Assembly (NCBI GenBank): GCA_945906815.1
Contig: CAMDRT010000020.1
Coordinates: 17,448-81,447 of the forward strand
Length of the DNA: 64,000 nt
Source: Bordetella parapertussis
GTDB lineage: Bacteria > Pseudomonadota > Gammaproteobacteria > Burkholderiales > SG8-41
Direction of reading: 5' to 3'
Of the stretch, positions 46,542 through 57,103 are shown piece by piece (position 1 is the first letter of the stretch; every line of letters begins with the position of its first letter). The notes under the pieces were generated by a model that was not told where the DNA came from, did not search any database, and worked only from the letters and a program-made list of their open reading frames with translations. The position numbers and the translations under genes were made by a program.

Positions 46542-47396
46542 CTACAGCCCCAGCCGCTTCCAAATTGCCGTGGTCAGCGCCGACTGGTTCATGGTGTAAA
46601 AATGCAACCCCGGCGCGCCGGCTTTGAGTAAGTCTTGGCAGAGCCTGGTCACGACATCAAGGCCAAAGGCGCGGATGGAGTCGCTATCGTCACCAAAGCC
46701 TTCGAGTTTTTTACGTATCCAGCGCGGGATTTCCGCGCCGCAGGCATCCGAAAAGCGCGCGAGCTGCGAGTAGCGTCCGATGGGCATGATGCCGGGCACT
46801 ACCGGAATGGTGATGCCCATTTTTTCGCACTGCTCAATGAAGTGGTAATAACCATCGGCGTTGTAAAAATATTGCGTAATCGCCGAATCGGCGCCGGCAT
46901 CGACCTTGCGCTTGAAATTATTGAGATCGTCGCGCGCGCTTTTCGCCTGCGGATGGTATTCGGGATAAGCCGCCACTTCGATATGAAAATGGTTGCCGAA
47001 CGCCTCGCGAATAAACGCCACCAGTTCATTGGCGTAATGAAATTCGCCCGCCGAAGCGGTGCCCGACGGTAGGTCTCCGCGCAGCGCAACCACGTGCTGG
47101 ATGCCATTATCTTTGTACTGCTGAAGGGTGTCGTGCAGCCCTGCACGGCTAGAGCCGATGCATGAGATATGCGGTGCCGCGGCGTATCCGGCAGCGCGCA
47201 GATCAAGCACTGCTTTCAGCGTACGCGCCTGGGTTGAACCGCCCGCACCGTAGGTGACGGAAAAAAACTTGGGCTTTAATAACGCAAGTTCACTTGCGGT
47301 GACCGCAAGTTTTTCCGCGCCCTCATCCGTATTGGGCGGGAAAAACTCGAAGCTTAATGTGAGTGAGGCGTTAGGCGTGAAACGGGAGGTGGTCAT
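46542..47396 (-). CDS. metF: 5,10-methylenetetrahydrofolate reductase
   Basis: A 284-residue FAD enzyme that reduces methylene-THF to methyl-THF for methionine synthesis. The TIM-barrel blocks LSFEFFPPNTDEG, FSVTYGAGGSTQART and VVALRGDLPSG are conserved. The ATG overlaps the stop of the four-helix-bundle gene (ATGA), and its AGGAAGA ribosome-binding site lies inside that gene. Residues about 5-12 are encoded by a heptad repeat arm, so the start of this gene seems to have been rebuilt by the inserted DNA. It is part of the methyl cycle with ahcY and metK. Confidence 0.95.
   Translation of the reverse strand: MTTSRFTPNASLTLSFEFFPPNTDEGAEKLAVTASELALLKPKFFSVTYGAGGSTQARTLKAVLDLRAAGYAAAPHISCIGSSRAGLHDTLQQYKDNGIQHVVALRGDLPSGTASAGEFHYANELVAFIREAFGNHFHIEVAAYPEYHPQAKSARDDLNNFKRKVDAGADSAITQYFYNADGYYHFIEQCEKMGITIPVVPGIMPIGRYSQLARFSDACGAEIPRWIRKKLEGFGDDSDSIRAFGLDVVTRLCQDLLKAGAPGLHFYTMNQSALTTAIWKRLGL
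47364..47384 (+). repeat. Heptad arm R2 (within 5' end of metF)
   Basis: Three heptads TGAGGCG, TTAGGCG, TGAAACG on the plus strand. They are inverted relative to arm R3 on the other side of the four-helix-bundle gene. They encode part of the MetF N-terminus on the minus strand. Confidence 0.75.
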
Positions 47397-47770
47397 GGGT
47401 CTTCCTGAGGGCGCAATGATTTCATGAGGCCGCCGACCAGGCCAAATTCCCGATCCAGCCGTGTGAAAATTTCGGATTCAGAATCAATATATTTCAGTTT
47501 TTCCGCGATGATGAACTGTGTTTCCAGTTCGCTAAGAGAGCCTCTTGCCATGCTGAGAAAGTGCAAAAACTCCTTCTTACTGCTACGCGCAGCACCTTCT
47601 GCAATATTGCTGGCGACGGAAATGGCAGCGCGGCGCATTTGGCCGGTGAGTGCGTAAAGTTCGTGTTTTGGAAATTCATGCGTTGCAGCGTAAACGGCCG
47701 CTACAAGATCAATGGCCTGTTGCCAAGCCAACAGATCATGGTGCCGCCGTTTGCGCCCCACGCTCGTCAT
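47393..47770 (-). CDS. Four-helix-bundle protein, S23/IVP family
   Basis: A 125-residue protein from ATG 47770. It has the family hallmarks LLAWQQAIDLVAAVYAATHEFPKHELYALTGQMRRAAISVASNIAEGAAR and FLHFLSMARGSLSELETQFIIAEKL. Relatives are encoded inside 23S rRNA intervening sequences, and the fold is also found in the Avd protein of diversity-generating retroelements. The molecular function is not established. It sits between ahcY and metF, flanked by inverted heptad arms R3 and R2, and its start codon lies in the last heptad of R3. It overlaps metF by 4 bp. Confidence 0.85.
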   Translation of the reverse strand: MTSVGRKRRHHDLLAWQQAIDLVAAVYAATHEFPKHELYALTGQMRRAAISVASNIAEGAARSSKKEFLHFLSMARGSLSELETQFIIAEKLKYIDSESEIFTRLDREFGLVGGLMKSLRPQEDP

Positions 47771-47800
47771 GTCACGCCTCACACCTCACTCTTCACGCTT

Positions 47801-47803
<3 letters not shown>
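47768..47803 (-). repeat. Heptad arm R3 (ahcY end to four-helix-bundle start)
   Basis: Read on the minus strand from the ahcY stop codon: TGAAAGCG, TGAAGAG, TGAGGTG, TGAGGCG, TGACATG. The first unit contains the ahcY TGA, and the last contains the ATG of the four-helix-bundle gene. Confidence 0.8.
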
Positions 47804-49213
<1,410 letters not shown>

Positions 49214-49245
49214 CACGCGCTCCTTTCCAGTTGGAAAAAAAGTTC

Positions 49246-49329
49246 GTGAGCGCCGTTGCGGGGTTAGGTCCACCGAGCCTGGCAAGGTCGCTAAATTTCA
49301 GCAGAACCTGTCGCAACGCTCCTCGGCGA
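49246..49329 (-). promoter_or_regulatory. SAH riboswitch
   Basis: On the minus strand the leader reads CGCCGAGGAGCGTTGCGAC, a variable loop, CCAGGCTCGG, then CCGCAACGGCGCTCACG. P1 pairs CCGAG with CTCGG, and the pseudoknot-forming partners GAGCGTTGCG and CGCAACGGCGCTC are present. Sequence, order and position upstream of ahcY match the known SAH riboswitch, which turns the gene on when SAH accumulates. Confidence 0.93.
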
Positions 49330-49337
49330 GGGCAGCA

Positions 49338-49343
49338 TTATAG
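49338..49343 (-). promoter_or_regulatory. Putative -10 element of ahcY
   Basis: A perfect TATAAT on the minus strand places the transcription start about 7 nt later, at the 5' edge of the riboswitch. No strong -35 hexamer is seen. Confidence 0.6.
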
Positions 49344-49393
49344 CCCACGCCAGCGCTAAATAAAATACGGTTTAATAACAAACGGTTACATAC

Positions 49394-49419
49394 AAAAAGC
49401 CGCGCTAAGGCGGCTTTTT
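49394..49419 (-). terminator. Rho-independent terminator downstream of metK
   Basis: AAAAAGCCGC, a short GCTAA loop region, then GGCGGCTTTTT forms a near-perfect stem with T runs on both strands. It lies 20 bp after the metK stop and upstream of the ahcY promoter. Confidence 0.85.
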
Positions 49420-49438
49420 ATAGGGTAGACGACGGGTG

Positions 49439-50599
<1,161 letters not shown>

Positions 50600-50676
50600 G
50601 GGCGTAATCTTGCGCTTCGTGGAGTTTAAGAAAGCGCATAGAATACCATGAAGGTATTGATTCTTCATGATAATCC

Positions 50677-51513
50677 ATGATCCGCATGCTATTTCAATGT
50701 GTTGGCCGCCTGCCGCTCAGGGTGCTGCACGCCTTGGGCGCGGCGGCTGGCTGGCTGGTGTATGTGTGCTCGCCGACGTATGCGCGGCGGTTACGCGAGA
50801 ACCTGCGCGCGAGCGCGGTTTGTGCGCCGCACGCGTGCGCAGCGCTGCAACGGCAAGTCGTCGCTGAAACCGGCAAAGGCGCCATAGAGCTTGCTGCGTT
50901 TTGGTTTGGCCCGGATGCGGCGCTACAGCGCTGGGTCATTTGCGACACTTGGGCTGATGTGGAGCGCGCGCGTCTACCGGGTCAAGGCATCCTGTTTCTA
51001 ACGCCGCATCTGGGCGGGTTTGAAATCACCGCGCAATACATTGCGCAGCGTATGCCGATCACCGTATTGTACCGGCCGCCGAAACTGCGCTGGCTGGAAC
51101 CCTTGATGATCGCTGGCCGCAGCCGCTGGCAATCGCGTGTTGCACCGGCTAATCTGCGCGGTGTCAGGCTGTTTTTGAAAGCCTTGCAGCGCGGTGAAGC
51201 GGTGGGCTTGCTGCCGGACCAGACGCCCGGTGTAGGCGAGGGTCGCTGGGCCCATTTTTTCGGCCGCCCCGCCTATACCATGACGCTGGTGAGCCGCCTG
51301 TGCCAGACCACGAATGCACTGCTGGTGATGATGGTCGCAGAACGCCTGCCGCGCGGACAGGGCTATCGTTTGCGCTTCGAGCCATTGCCCGCTGGCGGAT
51401 TTGACGAGACGGCGTTGAATCGCGCCGTAGAAACCGTGGTGCGGCGTTGCCCGGCGCAATATTTGTGGGGCTACAACCGCTACAAGGTTCCGGCGGGTGC
51501 GGTGAAGGGTTGA
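50677..51513 (+). CDS. LpxL/HtrB-family lipid A acyltransferase (first copy)
   Basis: A 278-residue inner-membrane acyltransferase with an N-terminal hydrophobic helix. The catalytic HX4E motif is H111-E116 in [11 protein letters not shown], and [25 protein letters not shown] is the second family block. These enzymes add secondary acyl chains to Kdo2-lipid IVA. The second paralogue overlaps its stop codon (TGATG). Which chain or position each copy uses cannot be read from the sequence. Confidence 0.9.
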   Translation: MIRMLFQCVGRLPLRVLHALGAAAGWLVYVCSPTYARRLRENLRASAVCAPHACAALQRQVVAETGKGAIELAAFWFGPDAALQRWVICDTWADVERARLPGQGILFLTPHLGGFEITAQYIAQRMPITVLYRPPKLRWLEPLMIAGRSRWQSRVAPANLRGVRLFLKALQRGEAVGLLPDQTPGVGEGRWAHFFGRPAYTMTLVSRLCQTTNALLVMMVAERLPRGQGYRLRFEPLPAGGFDETALNRAVETVVRRCPAQYLWGYNRYKVPAGAVKG

Positions 51514-52379
51514 TGCGCATCGGTCTATTCGTCGTATGGCTGCTGCACCTGCTGCCGCTGGCACTGTTGGCGCCGTTGGGTCGTGTCACCGGATTGCTGC
51601 TTTACGCCGTGGCACGTGAGCGCCGCCACGTCGCCCTCACCAATCTCAAGCTGTGTTTTCCACAATGGCGTGAGGCCGAGCGCGCACGCGTTGCACGCAG
51701 CCACTTTCAAGTGGTGGCGCGCGCCTTTCTGGAGCACGGTATTTTGTGGTGGTCATCCAGGGAACGCATCCAAAACATGGTGCGCGTCGAGGGCCTCGAG
51801 CACTGGCAGGCCGTAGCGCATAAGCCGGTCATCTGGCTAGCCCCGCATTTTGCGGGGCTCGACATGGGCGGCTCGCGCATCATCACCGAATGGCGCGGCG
51901 TTTCCGTGTACAGTCAGCAGAAGAGCCCTGCCTTCGACCGCGTACTGCGACACGGACGCACGCGCTTTGTGACGCCGGTGTTGTTCTCGCGGCAGGACGG
52001 CATACGCCCGGTGGTGAAAGCCGTACGCGAGGGCTTGCCGCTGTACTACTTGCCGGACATGGATTTGGGTGCGCGTGACGCGATTTTCGTGCCGTTTTTT
52101 AAGGTGCCCGCAGCGACCGTCAGCGGCCTCTCGCGCCTGGCGCGGCTGGCGCGTGCGGTGGTGGTGCCCGCGGTGACGCGGCAGTTGCCTGGCGCGCAGG
52201 GTTATGTGTTGCGCTTTTATCCGGCATGGGAAAATTTTCCGAGCGATGATATCGTGGCGGATACGCGCCGCATGAATGCTTTCATCGAAGAACGCGTGCG
52301 CGAAATGCCGGAACAGTACTACTGGGTGCATAAACGCTTTAAGACTCGGCCGCCAGGGGAGGAAAGCCCGTATGTTTGA
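51513..52379 (+). CDS. LpxL/HtrB-family lipid A acyltransferase (second copy)
   Basis: A 288-residue paralogue starting [22 protein letters not shown], a membrane anchor. The catalytic motif is H112-D117 in LAPHFAGLDMGG, the HX4D form, while its neighbour has HX4E. LPDMDLGARDAIFVPFFKVPAATV is the second family block. The start ATG overlaps the previous stop by one base, so the two copies are translationally coupled. The GNAT gene overlaps its end by 8 bp. Confidence 0.9.
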   Translation: MRIGLFVVWLLHLLPLALLAPLGRVTGLLLYAVARERRHVALTNLKLCFPQWREAERARVARSHFQVVARAFLEHGILWWSSRERIQNMVRVEGLEHWQAVAHKPVIWLAPHFAGLDMGGSRIITEWRGVSVYSQQKSPAFDRVLRHGRTRFVTPVLFSRQDGIRPVVKAVREGLPLYYLPDMDLGARDAIFVPFFKVPAATVSGLSRLARLARAVVVPAVTRQLPGAQGYVLRFYPAWENFPSDDIVADTRRMNAFIEERVREMPEQYYWVHKRFKTRPPGEESPYV

Positions 52380-52875
52380 GATTCGCGCGCTGCGTGAAAG
52401 CGAGATTCCGCAACTGTGTGGGCTCGCGCGAGAAATCTGGCACGGGCATTACCCGGGCATTATCAGCACTGCGCAGATAGAATACATGCTCGATGAGCGT
52501 TACGACGAAGCGGTGATTCGTGAAGAACTCCCGCGCCGCGATGTGTGGTGGGACGTGTTGTTGCTGAGCGGCGAAATGACCGGCTATACCTCCTATTGTT
52601 TAACGCTCGTGCCAGGGATGATTAAAATCGACAAGCTCTATGTGCATCCGCGTGCGCAGCGCAAGGGGTATGGCGCAAGGTTGATCGCCCATGTTGCAAA
52701 TCGTATGGCCGCCAACGGCTGCACGCGCCTGACGCTCGCGGTAAACCGGCACAACAAAGCGGCGATCGCAGCGTATCGGAAGCATGGATTTGAAATCGCC
52801 GAGACTTCGCTCAAGCGAATCGGCGGCGGGTTTTGGATGGATGATTACATCATGTTAAAAAACGTGAACAAGTGA
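52372..52875 (+). CDS. GNAT-family N-acetyltransferase
   Basis: A 167-residue protein from ATG 52372, after GGGGAGGAAAG. The acetyl-CoA signature is LYVHPRAQRKGYGARLIAHV (Q/RxxGxG/A form), and NRHNKAAIAAYRKHGFEIAE is the usual C-terminal strand-helix. The substrate is unknown; cotranscription with the acyltransferases gives no firm hint. The TGA stop begins a degenerate hairpin tract. Confidence 0.85.
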   Translation: MFEIRALRESEIPQLCGLAREIWHGHYPGIISTAQIEYMLDERYDEAVIREELPRRDVWWDVLLLSGEMTGYTSYCLTLVPGMIKIDKLYVHPRAQRKGYGARLIAHVANRMAANGCTRLTLAVNRHNKAAIAAYRKHGFEIAETSLKRIGGGFWMDDYIMLKNVNK

Positions 52876-52934
52876 ACGGGTGAATGAGTGAAGGGGGTAC
52901 CCCATTTACCCCTTCACCAACTCCCAACGCTCAA
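52873..52934. repeat. Degenerate heptad/octad hairpin R7 (GNAT-dapF)
   Basis: From the stop codon: TGAACGGG, TGAATGAG, TGAAGGGG; then on the other strand TTGAGCG, TTGGGAG, TTGGTGAAGGGG. GTGAAGGGG at 52888 pairs with CCCCTTCAC at about 52909. Confidence 0.6.
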
Positions 52935-53770
52935 TGCGCCTAAAATTTACCAAAATGCACGGCCTCGGCAACGACTTTGTGGTGCTCGACGCCACCACCC
53001 AGCCGCTGCAACTCGAAGCCGCGCAACTGCGCATGCTCGCCGACCGCCATTTCGGCGTTGGCTGTGACCAGGTGCTGGTGGTAGAAAAGCCGCGCAGCGC
53101 GGACACGGATTTTTACTATCGCATTTTCAACGCCGACGGTGGTGAGGTTGAACAATGCGGCAATGGCGCGCGCTGCTTTGTGCGCTACGTGCATGAGCGT
53201 GGGCTGACGCACAAAACGCGCATTCGTGTCGGCACCCTGGGTGGCGTGATCGAACCGCAACTTGAAGCCGACGGGCAAGTCACGGTGAACATGGGTGCGC
53301 CCGTTTTCGAGCCGCTACAAATTCCTTTTGATGCGCCGGAGCGTGCGCTCACATACGACCTGGAATTGATTAATAAACATATTAAAATCAATGTGTTATC
53401 CATGGGAAATCCACACGCAGTGCAAGTGGTTGCTGATGTCGAACAGGCGCCCGTCGAGCACGACGGCCCGCTGATCGAATCGCACCTGCGTTTCCCCCAG
53501 CGGGTGAACGCAGGGTTCATGCAGATCATCAGCCGTGATCACATCAAACTGCGCGTGTATGAGCGTGGTGCGGGCGAAACCCTGGCGTGCGGTACGGGCG
53601 CTTGCGCTGCAGTGGTTGCGGGCGTACAACGCCAGTTACTCGCCTGCCAGGGCCGCGTGCGCGTGAGCACGCGTGGCGGAGAGCTCTCGATAATTTGGGC
53701 CGGCGTAGACCAACCGGTGCTGATGACGGGCCCGGCAGTAACGGTGTTTGAAGGGGAAATCGTGCTGTAG
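52934..53770 (+). CDS. dapF: Diaminopimelate epimerase
   Basis: A 278-residue enzyme that interconverts LL- and meso-diaminopimelate for lysine and peptidoglycan. The two catalytic cysteines are C75 ([16 protein letters not shown]) and C219 ([12 protein letters not shown]). The N-terminal [16 protein letters not shown] is the family start. It is upstream of the DUF484 and xerC genes, a conserved cluster in beta- and gammaproteobacteria. Confidence 0.97.
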   Translation: MRLKFTKMHGLGNDFVVLDATTQPLQLEAAQLRMLADRHFGVGCDQVLVVEKPRSADTDFYYRIFNADGGEVEQCGNGARCFVRYVHERGLTHKTRIRVGTLGGVIEPQLEADGQVTVNMGAPVFEPLQIPFDAPERALTYDLELINKHIKINVLSMGNPHAVQVVADVEQAPVEHDGPLIESHLRFPQRVNAGFMQIISRDHIKLRVYERGAGETLACGTGACAAVVAGVQRQLLACQGRVRVSTRGGELSIIWAGVDQPVLMTGPAVTVFEGEIVL

Positions 53771-53829
53771 GCGATTATTGCCCGGGAATTGTAGCAATTG
53801 CGCGCACCGACCATCATCCAGGATCAACC

Positions 53830-54495
53830 ATGAATTCAGAAGACGTAGCAGCCTACTTAAAACAGCATCCGGAGTTTTTCGAGCAGTACGCCGAGGCCGT
53901 GGCCGGGATTAACATTCCGCATCCGCACGGCGGACGCGCCATATCCATCAGCGAACGGCAGATACTCACGCTGCGCGAAAAAAGCAAACAACTCGAAACG
54001 AAACTGCGTGAAATCATTCAGTTCGGCGAAGAAAATGATGCGTTGGGTGAAAAAATGCATGCGCTCTCACTGGCGTTGCTGCGCGCGCGCGACGCCGCGT
54101 CGGTGATCGCTGCTGTGACTCAGCGCCTGCGCGAGGATTTCGCCGTGCCGCAGGTAGCGCTGCGCTTGTGGTGTGGCGCGCCCGCCGAACTCACTGCACA
54201 CGCAGCGTTTGAGCCGGTGAGCGATGCGACGCGCCATTTTGTGATGGCGCTCAGTGAACCCAGTTGCGGCGCCGAAGCTGCCGCCGACACTGCCAGCCTG
54301 TTTGGCGCGACAGCACCTTTACTGCGCTCGTTTGCCTTTGTGCCGATACAGGCCGGCGGCGCTGGCGCCTTTGGCGTACTCGCACTGGCGAGCGAAGAAC
54401 CGCGCCGTTATTCCGCCGGTATGGGCGCCTTGTATTTATCGCGGCTGGGCGGCTTGATCGGCTGCGCTGTGGCGGCGCGCCTTGCGCCGGCATAA
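53830..54495 (+). CDS. DUF484 family protein (GAF-like)
   Basis: A 221-residue protein. Residues 1-35 (EDVAAYLKQHPEFFEQYAEAVAGINIPHPHGGRAIS) are the DUF484 hallmark, followed by a coiled coil at about 40-75 and a GAF-like domain. Function is unknown. It is usually placed between dapF and xerC, as here. Confidence 0.88.
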   Translation: MNSEDVAAYLKQHPEFFEQYAEAVAGINIPHPHGGRAISISERQILTLREKSKQLETKLREIIQFGEENDALGEKMHALSLALLRARDAASVIAAVTQRLREDFAVPQVALRLWCGAPAELTAHAAFEPVSDATRHFVMALSEPSCGAEAAADTASLFGATAPLLRSFAFVPIQAGGAGAFGVLALASEEPRRYSAGMGALYLSRLGGLIGCAVAARLAPA

Positions 54496-54529
54496 GCGGT
54501 GAGCGCAGGTCTGCGGCGCGGAGTCAGCG

Positions 54530-55477
54530 GTGAAGCGTGACGCACTGGTCCCCGTGGCAACGATTGCAACGAAAGACTGCGCCGCGCGCCAACAGCAACA
54601 GGATTTTCTGTCGTACCTCACGCACGAAAAGCGCCTCAGCGCCAACACCACCGCCGCTTACAAGCGCGACATCGACGAATTGATTACGCTCATGGGCGCG
54701 AGCAACCTCGGCGAACTGCAATCACACCAGATCCGCCGCTACGCCGCCCAACTGCACGCGCGCAACCTGGATGGGCGGTCCATTGCCCGCATGCTCTCCG
54801 CGTGGCGCGGGCTGTACCGCTATCTGGTGCGTGACCGCGGGTTTTCTGCCAACCCCTGTGTGGGCGTGCGCGCACCCAAATCCGCGCGACGCCTGCCGCA
54901 CGCGCTGTCGCCCGACGCCGCCGCGCAGTTGATGAACATCGATGAAGACGGTGCGCTCGCGCTGCGCGACAAAGCGATGTTTGAACTTTTTTATTCGTCA
55001 GGGCTGCGGCTCTCCGAGCTCACCGGGCTGGCGCTGGGTGATATCAACGTTGCCGACACCACCGTGCGCGTCACCGGCAAGGGCGGCAAAACGCGCGTGG
55101 TGCCGGTGGGCCGCCACGCGCTTGCCGCCATTGACGTGTGGCTGGCGCAACGCGCGTTGCTCGCTCGTGCCTACGCACGTGAGGATGAAACCGCGTTATT
55201 TCTCGGCCAGGGCGGGCGGCGCCTCGGCGTGCGTGCGGTGCAACTGCGCATCAAACATTGGGCGGCAAAGCTGGGCCTGGATCGGTCGCTACATCCCCAC
55301 GTGTTGCGCCACTCGTTTGCCTCGCACCTGCTGCAATCCAGCGGCGACCTGCGCGCGGTGCAGGAAATGCTGGGCCATGAGAGTATTTCCACCACGCAGG
55401 TGTATACACAACTGGATTTTCAGCATCTGGCCAAAGTGTATGATGCGGCGCATCCGCGTGCGAGGCGTAAATCGTGA
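54530..55477 (+). CDS. xerC: Tyrosine recombinase XerC
   Basis: A 315-residue recombinase that resolves chromosome dimers at dif with XerD. The catalytic set is R160 (SSGLRLSEL), K184 (TGKGGKTR), H257 and R260 (HPHVLRHSF), H283 (LGHES) and nucleophile Y292 (TTQVYTQ). The N-terminal SAM-like domain starts at QQDFLSYLTHEKRLSANT. The start is GTG 54530, though GTG 54554 is possible; the former lies in heptad-like sequence TGAAGCG TGACGCA. The TGA stop opens repeat R4. Confidence 0.94.
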   Translation: MKRDALVPVATIATKDCAARQQQQDFLSYLTHEKRLSANTTAAYKRDIDELITLMGASNLGELQSHQIRRYAAQLHARNLDGRSIARMLSAWRGLYRYLVRDRGFSANPCVGVRAPKSARRLPHALSPDAAAQLMNIDEDGALALRDKAMFELFYSSGLRLSELTGLALGDINVADTTVRVTGKGGKTRVVPVGRHALAAIDVWLAQRALLARAYAREDETALFLGQGGRRLGVRAVQLRIKHWAAKLGLDRSLHPHVLRHSFASHLLQSSGDLRAVQEMLGHESISTTQVYTQLDFQHLAKVYDAAHPRARRKS

Positions 55478-55556
55478 GGCGTGAAGCGTGAAGCGTAAGA
55501 CGTGGGCTGTAAGGGAGACGGATACGCCCGCCTCACCTCTCACGCCTCACGCTTCA
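55475..55556. repeat. Heptad hairpin repeat R4 (xerC-rlmI)
   Basis: Left arm from the xerC stop codon: TGAGGCG, TGAAGCG, TGAAGCG, TAAGACG, TGGGCTG, TAAGGGA. Right arm (55529-55556) as reverse-complement units TGAAGCG, TGAGGCG, TGAGAGG, TGAGGCG. The arms pair over about 30 bp. The right arm is read as part of the next gene's N-terminus. Confidence 0.88.
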
Positions 55557-56738
55557 CCAGTACAACTCATCCTCAAACCCGGCCGCGAAAAATCTCTCAT
55601 ACGCCGCCATCCGTGGATATTCGCCGGCGCCATCGCGCGTGTCGAAGGCAACCCCGAATCTGGCGCCAGCGTCGAACTGCTTGCAGCCGACGGCGCGATG
55701 CTCGCAGTTGCAGCCTACAGCCCCGCATCACAAATTCGCGCGCGAGTGTGGGCGTGGGACACGTGCGACATCGATGCGGCTTTTTTCCGCCAGCGCATCA
55801 CGCAAGCAGCGCAAGCGCGGGCAAAACTTTTGGCCGCTGGCGCCACCAACAGCGTGCGCTTGGTACACGGCGAATCCGATGGGCTGCCCGGCGTGATTGC
55901 CGATCAATACGGTGACACGGTGGTGGTGCAATTGCTGGCAGCGGGCGCAGAGCGCTGGCGCGACGCGATTGCCGATGCGCTAGCCGCGTTAGCGGGCGTT
56001 ACCCGGGTATGGGAGCGCTCCGATGCTGACGTGCGCACGCTCGAAGGCTTGCCCCAGCGCAGCGGCTTGTTGCGTGGCGCGCAGATTAGCGAGCCCATCC
56101 TTGTGCACGAACACGGCCTGCGCTTCAGGATCGAAATCGAGTCCGGACACAAAACCGGCTACTATCTCGATCAACGTGATAACCGTTTGTTTTTAAATCA
56201 TATTTCAAAAGGAGCTGCAGTACTGGATTGTTTTTGCCACAGCGGAGGATTCGCCTTGAACGCGCTCGCCGGCGGCGCGCGAGCGGTTACCGCCATCGAC
56301 AGTTCGGGCCCGGCGCTGGAGCTCGCGCGCGAGAATGCACGTTTGAACCAACTGTCCGGCGTGGAATGGATCGAAGGCGATGTGTTTCAAATGCTGCGCA
56401 AATTTCGCGATGCGGGACGCCGCTTTGACGTGATCGTGCTGGATCCGCCCAAACTCGCGCCCACGGCGGCGCACGCCGAAAAAGCCGCGCGCGCATACAA
56501 AGATGCCAACCTGCTCGGATTCAAACTGCTCCATCCCGGCGGCGTGTTGATGACCTACTCGTGTTCAGGTGGTGTGTCCGCCGAACTGTTTCAGAAAATC
56601 GTCGCCGGCGCGGCGCTGGATGCAGGCGTCAACGCGCGCGTGGAAGCATGGCACCACGCCGCGGCAGATCATCCGTTGGCGCTCCATTTTCCGGAAGGGG
56701 AATATCTGAAGGGCTTGGTGTGCAGAATAGCCGGTTAG
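55488..56738 (+). CDS. rlmI: 23S rRNA methyltransferase, RlmI family (PUA plus SAM domain)
   Basis: A 416-residue protein. The conserved portion begins only at about residue 25 (VQLILKPGREKSLIRRHPWIFAGAI), a PUA domain. A linker leads to the methyltransferase with YYLDQRDNR, VLDCFCHSGGFALNALAGGA, VLDPPKLAPT and MTYSCSGGVS. RlmI makes m5C1962 in 23S rRNA. Residues 1-24 are encoded by heptad repeat R4 with a GTG start inside it, and no other clear start codon was found upstream of the PUA domain. Confidence 0.85.
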   Translation: MKRKTWAVRETDTPASPLTPHASPVQLILKPGREKSLIRRHPWIFAGAIARVEGNPESGASVELLAADGAMLAVAAYSPASQIRARVWAWDTCDIDAAFFRQRITQAAQARAKLLAAGATNSVRLVHGESDGLPGVIADQYGDTVVVQLLAAGAERWRDAIADALAALAGVTRVWERSDADVRTLEGLPQRSGLLRGAQISEPILVHEHGLRFRIEIESGHKTGYYLDQRDNRLFLNHISKGAAVLDCFCHSGGFALNALAGGARAVTAIDSSGPALELARENARLNQLSGVEWIEGDVFQMLRKFRDAGRRFDVIVLDPPKLAPTAAHAEKAARAYKDANLLGFKLLHPGGVLMTYSCSGGVSAELFQKIVAGAALDAGVNARVEAWHHAAADHPLALHFPEGEYLKGLVCRIAG

Positions 56739-56787
56739 TTGAGCGTTCAGAGTTGGGCGTAACTGCGCTTCAACTCCCAACGCTCAA
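56739..56787. repeat. Heptad hairpin repeat R5 between convergent rlmI and yidD
   Basis: Left: TTGAGCG, TTCAGAG, TTGGGCG directly after the rlmI TAG. Right, on the minus strand: TTGAGCG, TTGGGAG, TTGAAGCG, the first containing the yidD TGA stop. The stem is about 17 bp with two mismatches and may act as a bidirectional terminator. Confidence 0.75.
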
Positions 56788-57005
56788 CCCTTCTTCAGCG
56801 GCACCTCATCCACCCCGCCCGCACACCACGGGTTGCAGCGCAGAATGCGCTTCACGCCCAGCCAGCCGCCGCACCACGCACCGTGAATTTCAATCGCCTC
56901 TTTGGTGTAGCTCGAACACGTAGGATAGAAGCGGCACTGCCGGCCGAGTAAGGGCGATAGCAGCAGCTTGTAGGCGTCGATCAGAAAAATGAAAACGGTT
57001 TTCAT
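56784..57005 (-). CDS. yidD: Membrane protein insertion efficiency factor YidD
   Basis: A 73-residue amphipathic protein with the family motif LLSPLLGRQCRFYPTCSSYTKEAIEIHG and RILRCNPWCAGGVDEVP. It assists YidC-dependent membrane insertion. Normally it lies between rnpA and yidC, or overlaps rnpA; here it is about 50 kb away, alone between rlmI and an aldo/keto reductase. Confidence 0.93.
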   Translation of the reverse strand: MKTVFIFLIDAYKLLLSPLLGRQCRFYPTCSSYTKEAIEIHGAWCGGWLGVKRILRCNPWCAGGVDEVPLKKG

Positions 57006-57103
57006 GGTGAAGTGCGCATCAATATCATGTCGCGGAGCCGGCGCTCTGGTGTTCGTAGACCCGGCGGTTTTAGTTTAGCCCATCCACGTTTAAACTGTCG
57101 CCT

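Noticed and set aside
50600..50676. SAM riboswitch upstream of metK
   Set aside because: The 77-bp gap lacks any recognisable SAM aptamer; an ATACCATGAAGGTAT-like inverted repeat is too short to interpret.
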